From Deltaproteobacteria bacterium (lineage in GTDB: Bacteria; Bdellovibrionota; UBA1018; UBA923): 10,054 bases of DNA. The notes below the pieces were generated by a model that was not told where the DNA came from, did no database searches, and saw only the letters and a program-made list of their open reading frames with translations. The stretch lies in assembly GCA_016194795.1 (NCBI GenBank), contig JACQAX010000098.1, positions 1 to 10,054 of the forward strand, written 5' to 3'. Shown here in pieces: positions 5,260 through 10,054 of the stretch (positions within the stretch are counted from its first letter, which is position 1; each line of letters begins with the position of its first letter). Position numbers and translations under genes: made by a program.

Positions 5260-6345
5260 TTACGACCCTAGAGATAGTAGTGAAAAACGATCCAAGCCAC
5301 CGTGTCGAACTCGAGCCGATTCGAAGACCTGGTCGGGAGCCTGGAAGGCCCGGCGCTGGTGCTCCTGGTCGACGAAAAGATGCAATCCCTGGTCGAGCTC
5401 CCAGGCGATCTTGAAATACTCGGCGCCGCCCCAGGCCGAGGCGACCGAGTGGTCTCCGTCGACTTCGAGCAGCGCGTAGTGCTTCGGCGTGAAGGCGATC
5501 GCGGCGTTGGCGCCCACGAGATTTCTTCTCGCCTTTTCGGAGTCGCCCGCGCCGACGCCCGTGTAGCCGTTGAGCCCCACGCGGCCCATCGTGCCGACGG
5601 CCCTGGCCACTTGAACCGCCGCGCCCCTGCGGCTCTTCAGCGAGGCGGCGTCCGGGCGGCCGAAGATCGCGGTGGCGTAGACGTTGAAGCCTTCGCCCAG
5701 GTAGGCGGCCTCCGCGTTGTACGTCTCCTCGCCCTGCTCGAAGCCCAGCCCGCGCCTCGTCACGATGTTGTGTTCGGGGATGTTCAGCCCGTACGCGGGA
5801 AAAAATCGTCCGGCGCGAACCTGCACGACGTCGGGTTCGGAGTCGGCGCCGAGCTTGGCGCTCAGCCAGTGGCGCCGGCTGATGAGCGAGTCGGTGATGG
5901 CTCGCTGGTTTGCGGGTGGCTCCTGGCGGCCGGCCGTCGCCAGCATGGAGAGGCGCTTGTATTCGGCGCGCCCCTCGAGATCGAGCTGCATGAGGATGGC
6001 GCGCACGTCGGTCGCCGAGCGCGTGTCGGAGTAGGCCTGCAGCAGGCGCACGTCGCCCCCGAGCAGCAGCCATCCGGGCAGCGGGGCGGCTCCGTGCAGG
6101 AAGTCCTCTTCCTTGGAGGTCTCTTCGGCGGCGACCGGCGCGGGCGCCTTTTTCTCGAAAAAGAAGGTCCCGTGGCTCAAGGCCTCTTTCGAAAGCGCCC
6201 GTCCGTACGTCGTCAAGAGCCCGCCGCCCGTGGGGCTGGCGTGGCAGGCGATGCAGTTGAAATAGCCGTGGCGGACCATCTCGACGAAGGCATGGGCTTG
6301 CGGAAGCGGCGAGAAAATGAAGGCGGCGAAGAAGGCGAGCATCAT
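5260..6345 (-). CDS. Monoheme c-type, outer-membrane-barrel-like protein; C-terminus probably frameshifted
   Basis: A 361-residue exported protein. A Sec signal (MMLAFFAAFIFSPLPQAHA) is followed at once by HGYFNCIACHASPTGGGLLTTYGR, holding one c-type heme motif, C31-x2-C34-H35. An acidic/Ala linker (62 to 85) follows. The rest alternates amphipathic strands, Gly/Arg turns and aromatic girdle-like residues (for example GRFFPAYGLNIPEHN near 179 and GFNVYATAIFG near 219), like an outer-membrane beta-barrel. It probably acts as a heme-bearing porin-like protein, with the heme at the periplasmic face. As read, it ends in RHGGLDRFSLLSLGS, which is not barrel-like. The +1 frame ends in LEFDTVAWIVFHYYL at 5268, an excellent terminal strand, and codon third-position GC also moves to that frame near 5310..5330. 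The start at 6345 (ATGATG) is 6 bases from the YceI stop and has no Shine-Dalgarno, so reinitiation is likely. The electron partner is unknown. Confidence 0.82.
   Translation of the reverse strand: MMLAFFAAFIFSPLPQAHAFVEMVRHGYFNCIACHASPTGGGLLTTYGRALSKEALSHGTFFFEKKAPAPVAAEETSKEEDFLHGAAPLPGWLLLGGDVRLLQAYSDTRSATDVRAILMQLDLEGRAEYKRLSMLATAGRQEPPANQRAITDSLISRRHWLSAKLGADSEPDVVQVRAGRFFPAYGLNIPEHNIVTRRGLGFEQGEETYNAEAAYLGEGFNVYATAIFGRPDAASLKSRRGAAVQVARAVGTMGRVGLNGYTGVGAGDSEKARRNLVGANAAIAFTPKHYALLEVDGDHSVASAWGGAEYFKIAWELDQGLHLFVDQEHQRRAFQAPDQVFESARVRHGGLDRFSLLSLGS
5268..5330 (-). other. Out-of-frame barrel C-terminus (probable +1 frameshift)
   Basis: Reading minus in the frame one base off from the gene gives RLEFDTVAWIVFHYYL and then a TAG stop at 5270..5268. 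Alternating hydrophobic residues and a terminal aromatic-rich strand are the hallmark that the Bam machinery recognises in outer-membrane barrels. In the annotated frame, the last 19 codons have many A/T third positions; in the +1 frame they are mostly G/C, like the rest of the gene. The change point lies about 5310..5330. It may be a real one-base insertion, a sequencing or assembly error, or, less likely, programmed frameshifting. Confidence 0.55.
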
Positions 6346-6351
6346 CGGTGG

Positions 6352-6930
6352 TTACAGCGTTTTGAGCGCCGTCTTGCCCTTGACGTTGATGGTCACCTGG
6401 TTTGCGACGGTGATGCCCGCGAACGAGGGGGTTGCGATGCCGTAGTCGACGAGGCTCACCTCGAAGCTGGCTTCGAAGAGCGCTTCGCTCGCGGTGGCCC
6501 GGGTGACGTGCACGAGCCCGCGCACCGGTTTCTTCACTCCATGGAGAGAGAGCTCGCCTTCGAAATCGTAGTCGCCCGCGGCGATCGGTCCGGCTGGCAG
6601 CTTTTTGATTCCGAGGATCACGAGCTCGCTCCTGGGAAACCTTTCGGTCTCGAGATATTTCTTGGTCATGTGCTCGTTGCGCATGCGAAGACCGGTATCG
6701 AGCGTCGCCAGGTCGGCCGAGAATTTTCCGGTCAGCTTGCCGCTGGCGCCGGTGAGCCCGCCCTCGACCGCGCTGGTCGTGCCGCGAATCCGCAGCGCGC
6801 TGGGTTTTCCGACGGCGTCGAACGACAGCTCGGCCGACCCTTTCGGGAGCGACACGTCGAGCGAGGCGGCGTTCGCCGCCGAGGCGCACAGCGCGGCGAG
6901 AGCGACCAGAAACACGTTTTGCTTTTTCAT
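6352..6930 (-). CDS. YceI-family periplasmic lipocalin-fold protein
   Basis: A 192-residue protein of the YceI family (PF04264), which has a lipocalin-like beta-barrel that binds isoprenoid-like or other amphiphilic ligands. The signal peptide is clear (MKKQNVFLVALAALCASAANA, cut after residue 21). The family block is obvious at residues 67 to 99: LTGKFSADLATLDTGLRMRNEHM, then KKYLETERFP. It is followed by GDYDFEGELSLHGVKKPVRG (119 to 138), the second conserved strand pair. The length matches the family. The start has a good ribosome binding site (GGAG seven bases upstream). It lies 24 bases after the diheme lipoprotein and 6 bases before the monoheme barrel protein, so it is almost surely in one operon with them. 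YceI genes often neighbour cytochromes (b561-type in many proteobacteria); here the neighbours are c-type. It may carry a quinone-like ligand or protect the redox partners. The ligand is unknown. Confidence 0.93.
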   Translation of the reverse strand: MKKQNVFLVALAALCASAANAASLDVSLPKGSAELSFDAVGKPSALRIRGTTSAVEGGLTGASGKLTGKFSADLATLDTGLRMRNEHMTKKYLETERFPRSELVILGIKKLPAGPIAAGDYDFEGELSLHGVKKPVRGLVHVTRATASEALFEASFEVSLVDYGIATPSFAGITVANQVTINVKGKTALKTL

Positions 6931-6954
6931 GCGAAATCTCCTGTGGGCGGCGGG

Positions 6955-7695
6955 TCAGTCTTTCATGCCGTTCTTGAGCCAGTGGATGAACACGCGCAGC
7001 TCTTCGTCGCTCAGCGGCGCCTGCGACTGCGGCGGCATGTCGCGGTCGACGAGCACCCGATCGATCACGGCGTCGATGTGCTGGCGAAGGTCGCGCGCGG
7101 TCTCGAGGCGCGGAATCCCCAGCGCGTCGGCGCGCGCGGCGTGGCACGAGATGCAGTGGCGCTCGAGGAGCAGGCGTCTCACGGACGGAAACTCGGCGAC
7201 GGGCGGCGTCGTCGGCGCGTCGGTCGAGTGGCCATCGTGGGTCGCGGGAACCGTCGGCTCGGGCGACGCCGGCTGGGCCGCGGGGCTGGCGGCCTGGGGC
7301 GCCGCCTGTTCGGGGGCGCCGGCGTTGATCCAGGCGTTGAGCAGGACGCTCTCTTCGTCCGAAAGCGGGTGCCTCGGAGGCATGGAGCGCTTGAGCACCG
7401 CGACCTGTTGGATCGCCGCGAGCCGCGACCGCGTCGACTCATAAGTCTCTAAGTTGACTCCGCCGGGATTGTTGTGCGCGGCGCTGTGGCAGCCGATGCA
7501 ACGGGGGGCCAACACCCGGCTGCGCACGAGCTGGTACGAGAGAGAGGCGGAGTCGGCCAGCGTGGTGCCGGTGGCTCCACGGGTCGTCGAGCCCGACTCT
7601 TCGCTGCCGGTCTTGTCGCGGTGGTAGCTGCACGCCGAAGTCAAAAGCACGGCCAGGAGCAGGGGAATTGATAATGCCATCCCGCGAAGTCTCAT
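6955..7695 (-). CDS. Diheme c-type cytochrome lipoprotein
   Basis: A 246-residue outer-envelope lipoprotein with two cytochrome-c-like domains. The N-terminus ends in the lipobox L18-T-S-A-C22, so C22 should be lipidated. Domain 1 has C66-IG-C69-H70 and a candidate distal ligand M105 in SMPP. Domain 2 has C181-IS-C184-H185 and M220 in DMPP. Both domains share the shape LxxxCxxCH, about 35 residues, MPP, LSDEE, then a Trp helix (LLNAWINAG; VFIHWLKNG). They are therefore an internal duplication of the small cytochrome type seen in planctomycete-style proteins. A 40-residue Ala/Pro/Thr linker (129 to 168) joins them. Attachment of heme would need a Ccm or Ccs system from elsewhere. The start at 7695 keeps an RLR-charged n-region; ATG at 7680 would also give a workable signal, and neither has a clear ribosome binding site. 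It is the first gene of a five-gene run and divergent from the SufR-like regulator. Likely role: periplasmic electron transfer. Confidence 0.88.
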   Translation of the reverse strand: MRLRGMALSIPLLLAVLLTSACSYHRDKTGSEESGSTTRGATGTTLADSASLSYQLVRSRVLAPRCIGCHSAAHNNPGGVNLETYESTRSRLAAIQQVAVLKRSMPPRHPLSDEESVLLNAWINAGAPEQAAPQAASPAAQPASPEPTVPATHDGHSTDAPTTPPVAEFPSVRRLLLERHCISCHAARADALGIPRLETARDLRQHIDAVIDRVLVDRDMPPQSQAPLSDEELRVFIHWLKNGMKD

Positions 7696-7791
7696 GCCGG
7701 GGAGCTACCATCCGCTTTTGGCTATTTCAATACATTTTTATGTCAAAACTGTGTCCAGACGTGTTATCCGCTGCTCCGGAATGAGGTTTTC
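7696..7791. promoter_or_regulatory. Divergent promoter region between cytochrome operon and regulator
   Basis: A 96-base AT-rich gap must hold the promoters for both divergent genes. On the minus strand a perfect TTGACA (7746 down to 7741) can serve as -35 for the cytochrome gene, but no good -10 lies 15 to 19 bases on, which would fit an activator-dependent or repressible promoter. A small dyad, ACAT-TTTT-ATGT (7732..7743), overlaps it and is an operator candidate. ATCCGCT occurs twice (7710..7716 and 7766..7772). A TGAGG Shine-Dalgarno precedes the regulator start at 7792. The elements are seen directly; their use is inferred. Confidence 0.45.
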
Positions 7792-8430
7792 ATGATCGAC
7801 GTTCTTGGCGAGCGCCAGCAGGCCCTGATGAAACTCTTGTTGGGCAAGAAGAGGCAGGGCTTCACGATCGACGAGCTCGGCGAAAAACTCGGGATCACGC
7901 GAACCGCGGTGAAGCAGCACCTTGTCGTGCTCGAGCGAGCGGGATGCGTCGAGCACGGTACCCTGCAGGCTTCGGGTGGAAGGCCTCGCCGGACTTATCG
8001 GCTGACGGGCAAGGGTTACGATTTTTTTCCCAAGCAATACTCGTGGTTCTCGGAAGCGATTCTCGAAGCCGTGCGCAAGGAAAAGGGGCCCGAGGGCCTG
8101 TTGGCTCTCATGGACCAGCTTGGGAACGCCGTTTCGTCGGGCCTGAAGGCGCAGCTCGGTGACGGGAGCGCGGCCGAGAAAGTGCGCAAGACGGCCGAGC
8201 TCATGAATCAGCTGGCTTACGAAGCCCAGGTTGCCCCGCCGGTGGGAAAAAACGCGTTGCCGGCGATCGAAGCCACGAACTGCGTCTACCATGCGCTCGC
8301 GGCGCGGTTTCCGGAGGTCTGCCAGTTCGACCTCGCGCTGCTCGCGAATCTCACGGGTGCGACGCCGGTCCACGAGAAATGCATCGTCAAGGGCAGCGAC
8401 GTCTGTCGATTCAGGTTCGAGAAGCGGTGA
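7792..8430 (+). CDS. COG2345/SufR-like winged-helix regulator with C-terminal cysteine cluster
   Basis: A 212-residue transcription factor. Residues 5 to 80 form a winged helix: GFTIDELGEKLGITRTAVKQHLVVLERAGCV is the helix-turn-helix, and SGGRPRRTYRLTGKGYDFFPKQY is the wing, with the GRP and LT-x-x-G signature of COG2345. A helical middle (85 to 148) probably dimerises. The C-terminal domain carries C164, C177, C197 and C205 in the pattern NCVYHALAARFPEVC, then KCIVKGSDVCRF, typical of members that bind an Fe-S cluster or another metal. The C-x12-C first spacing equals that of SufR, but the later spacings (x19, x7) differ from the x13, x14 that I recall for cyanobacterial SufR. C52 is extra. 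The start has a TGAGG ribosome binding site. It is divergent from the cytochrome operon and probably controls that operon and itself in response to redox or Fe-S status. The 3' end abuts the convergent SGNH gene with no gap. Confidence 0.88.
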   Translation: MIDVLGERQQALMKLLLGKKRQGFTIDELGEKLGITRTAVKQHLVVLERAGCVEHGTLQASGGRPRRTYRLTGKGYDFFPKQYSWFSEAILEAVRKEKGPEGLLALMDQLGNAVSSGLKAQLGDGSAAEKVRKTAELMNQLAYEAQVAPPVGKNALPAIEATNCVYHALAARFPEVCQFDLALLANLTGATPVHEKCIVKGSDVCRFRFEKR

Positions 8431-9168
8431 TCATTCCGCGCCGAGAAACAGGTCGATCTGTTTTGCGACCGAGTCGGCCCACTCGGCGGAGCGCAGGAGC
8501 TGCTCGGCGTCGGTCGAGCCGGGCCAGTGGTAGTGGATGCCGTCGCCGTTTTTCGGGTAGTGCGAGTACGAGCGGCTGTCGATGAGCTGGCAGACGGGCT
8601 TGCCCGTGGCCTTCGCGGCCGCGGCGAGCGCCTCGGTGACGAGCTCGACCTTGTACTTCACGCCGTCGGCGTCGAAGCCGTGCTTGCGGCGCATGTTCGG
8701 CGGGCCGACCCAGAAGCAGCGGTCGCTCTCGGTCATCGCCGTCGTGGCGAGCTTCTCGGTGTCGGCGAGCTGCATCTTGCGAGTCGACGGATCCAGCCCG
8801 TAGTTCGTGCCGAGCACGATGACGGTGATGCGGCGCTCGTCGTGCTGGCGTGCGCCCTGGCGCTTCCAGACGGCGGCGAGCTTCGGCGTGAGCAGCTTGT
8901 GGCACTTGCGCGGCTCGGGCTTGGCAATCGACGAGTCGTCGTGAAACCCGCAAGGCGTCGTGAACAGGCCGTTGTTCCACTGCGCCGGCGCCGAGGCGCC
9001 GCTCGCGGTGAAGTTGAACTTCGTGGCGGGGCGGTTGCGCAGCCAGCGCGCGAGCTCTTCGCCGAAGTGGCCGACGCCGTGGGAGTCGGTGACGACGACG
9101 AAGCGGTCGTCGGAATGCGCCGTTCCGGCGCCCGTGAACGTTGCCAGGATCATCAAAAGCGCGAGCAT
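8431..9168 (-). CDS. Secreted SGNH/GDSL-type hydrolase
   Basis: A 245-residue exported esterase-like protein. An open frame continues upstream through the E3 gene, but the start must be the ATG at 9168. That ATG begins a signal peptide (MLALLMILATFTGAGTA) and has AGGA eight bases upstream, partly over the E3 stop codon. SGNH blocks are visible: VVVTDSHGVG with nucleophile S29 (block I), a possible block II Gly in TASGAS (G57), VIVLGTNYG with N122 (block III), and GDGIHYH with D209 and H212 (block V). Four cysteines (73, 89, 151, 193) may form two disulfides in the periplasm. Such enzymes deacylate polysaccharides, peptidoglycan or lipids; the DGIHYHWPG block is reminiscent of the polysaccharide or peptidoglycan O-acyl esterase group, but this is a guess. 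It lies 11 bases after the E3 gene, so it is probably co-transcribed. It meets the convergent regulator at 8430/8431 with no spacer. Confidence 0.85.
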   Translation of the reverse strand: MLALLMILATFTGAGTAHSDDRFVVVTDSHGVGHFGEELARWLRNRPATKFNFTASGASAPAQWNNGLFTTPCGFHDDSSIAKPEPRKCHKLLTPKLAAVWKRQGARQHDERRITVIVLGTNYGLDPSTRKMQLADTEKLATTAMTESDRCFWVGPPNMRRKHGFDADGVKYKVELVTEALAAAAKATGKPVCQLIDSRSYSHYPKNGDGIHYHWPGSTDAEQLLRSAEWADSVAKQIDLFLGAE

Positions 9169-9179
9169 CGTGTTCGTCC

Positions 9180-10054
9180 TCACATCTTGTGGACCGAAAG
9201 GCCCTGGGTATCGAGAAACGCCTCCCAGACCATCTCGGAAAGCGTCGGGTGCGGGTGGATCGTGTTGCAGATGTCGTTGGCGGTGAGGCCCGCCGACATC
9301 GCCAGCGCCACCTCGGAGATGAGGTTGCTCGCGTCGTGGCCGAGCATCGTGCAGCCGACGACCTTGCCGGTGTCGCGGTCGACGACCGCCTTGACGATGC
9401 CGCGCGTTTTGCCGGTGCACATCGCCTGGGCGTTGTGCTGGTACTCGAACTTGCCGATGGCGACCTTCACGCCGCGCTGGCGCGCCTGATCGGGCTGCAG
9501 GCCCACCGAAGCCATCTCGGGGATCGTGAAGATCGCGCCCGGGACGGTGTCGTAGTTCGTGTGGCACTCCTCGCCGCTCATCGCGCGCAGGGCGATGATG
9601 GCGTCGTACCAGGCCTTGTGCGCGAGCGTCTGGCCGCCGACGACGTCGCCCGCGGCGTAGAGGCCCTTGCAGTGGGTCTGGTTGCGCTCGTCGACGACGA
9701 TGTGGCCGCGCGGGGTGAGCTGCGCGCCTAGCTGCTCGAGGCCGAGTCCGTCCGAGTTCGGGCGGCGGCCGATGGCGAGCAGCACGCTGTCGACTTCGAG
9801 CTCTTCCTTTTTCTCGTGGCCGTGCTCGCCTGCGGCGAGCTCGAGGGTGAGCGCCTTGCCCGTACGCTTCACTCCCGTGACCGTGGTGTTGACGGCGATG
9901 TTCACGCCGTCGTCGGCCAGGTAACCCATGAGCATGGCGACGACCTCGGGGTCCATCGCGCTCAGAACCTGGCCCGAATGCTCGAGCAGCGACACTTTCA
10001 CGCCGAACTTGTTCAGGATGCTGGCGAACTCGCACGCGACGACGCCGCCGCCGA
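9180..10054 (-). CDS. lpdA: Dihydrolipoyl dehydrogenase (E3), 5' end cut by window
   Basis: The C-terminal 290 residues of the FAD/NAD flavoenzyme that reoxidises dihydrolipoyl groups of 2-oxoacid dehydrogenase complexes and the glycine cleavage system. The frame enters the window with GGGVVACEFASILNKFGVKVSLLE, the NAD-binding Rossmann glycines. The next segments are SVLLAIGRRPNSDGLGL, then GLYAAGDVVGGQTLAHKA, which is the FAD-contacting T-x-x-x-x-(Y/F)-AAGD-type motif. The dimerisation domain follows, with FTIPEMASVGL and the active-site HPHPTLSE, where the second His and the Glu form the catalytic pair. A GTG at 10001 lies inside the Rossmann fold and is not a start. Full enzymes have about 470 residues, so about 180 are missing, including the redox CxxxxC. 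E1/E2 genes may lie further right. The SGNH gene follows 11 bases downstream. The related flavoproteins mercuric and glutathione reductase are less likely, given the HPHPTLSE ending and the overall match. Confidence 0.93.
   Translation of the reverse strand, partial: GGGVVACEFASILNKFGVKVSLLEHSGQVLSAMDPEVVAMLMGYLADDGVNIAVNTTVTGVKRTGKALTLELAAGEHGHEKKEELEVDSVLLAIGRRPNSDGLGLEQLGAQLTPRGHIVVDERNQTHCKGLYAAGDVVGGQTLAHKAWYDAIIALRAMSGEECHTNYDTVPGAIFTIPEMASVGLQPDQARQRGVKVAIGKFEYQHNAQAMCTGKTRGIVKAVVDRDTGKVVGCTMLGHDASNLISEVALAMSAGLTANDICNTIHPHPTLSEMVWEAFLDTQGLSVHKM

Noticed and set aside
5225..7147. A 640-codon minus-strand frame spanning the barrel and YceI genes
   Set aside because: It is a shifted reading of the same strand, Arg-rich throughout. 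The barrel C-terminus noted above lies in yet another frame, so this frame is not its continuation.
5302..7452. A 716-codon open frame on the plus strand, antisense to the cytochrome, YceI and barrel genes
   Set aside because: Stop codons are rare in GC-rich antisense frames. The translation is Arg/Gly/Val/His-rich low complexity without domains, while the minus-strand genes have heme motifs, signal peptides and family blocks.
7742..7757. A second sigma-54-like match on the minus strand before the cytochrome gene (TGGACAC, then TTTTGAC)
   Set aside because: The spacing is right, but the near-invariant GC of the -12 element is GA, and the -24 element is also off consensus.
9169..10035. Upstream extension of the SGNH hydrolase frame through the E3 gene
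   Set aside because: The extension is an Arg/His/Pro-rich shadow of the E3 gene. The signal peptide and ribosome binding site place the SGNH start at 9168.

Overview
The window is dense, very GC-rich coding DNA. I see ten genes complete and two cut by the window edges. It suggests a Gram-negative bacterium: there is a TolC-type outer-membrane efflux protein, a lipoprotein lipobox, several Sec signal peptides, one twin-arginine signal, and an outer-membrane-barrel-like C-terminus. The mix of a sigma-54-type promoter, CxxCH proteins with SMPP/DMPP motifs and a COG2345/SufR-like regulator would fit a deltaproteobacterial, bdellovibrionotal or myxococcal lineage. That placement is inference from style, not from a marker gene. 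No RNA gene, CRISPR array, insertion sequence or phage gene was found, and no gap between genes exceeds 200 bases.

Layout from left to right. (1) 1..655 minus: TolC-family efflux protein, cut at its C-terminus. (2) 683..2037 plus: a small HNH endonuclease gene joined by a 4-base ATGA overlap to a Tat-exported protein of unknown function. (3) 2038..2234: intergenic region with a good -24/-12 (sigma-54) promoter match, an inverted repeat about 105 bases upstream of the predicted transcription start, and a second small hairpin. (4) 2235..3212 plus: secreted protein with ten cysteines and a SleB/lysozyme-like N-terminal segment. (5) 7695 down to 3206 minus: five co-directional genes with gaps of 24, 6 and 45 bases and one 4-base overlap. 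In order these are a diheme c-type lipoprotein, a YceI-family periplasmic protein, a monoheme outer-membrane-barrel-like protein, a lipoyl-less 2-oxoacid dehydrogenase E2 acyltransferase core, and a secreted metzincin-like metalloprotease. (6) 7792..8430 plus: a COG2345/SufR-like winged-helix regulator with a C-terminal cysteine cluster, divergent from the five-gene run across a 96-base AT-rich gap. (7) 10054 down to 8431 minus: the C-terminal 290 residues of dihydrolipoyl dehydrogenase (E3), then a secreted SGNH hydrolase.

How it may fit together (inference). The lipoprotein, YceI protein and barrel protein look like a cell-envelope heme/redox module, and the divergent cysteine-rich regulator is the natural candidate to control it. 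The secreted metalloprotease, the SleB-like protein and the SGNH hydrolase add a theme of envelope or extracellular hydrolysis.

The observations most worth a second look are the sigma-54 promoter with its upstream dyad, an apparent +1 frameshift that removes a typical barrel C-terminus from the monoheme protein, and the unusual membership of the five-gene run.
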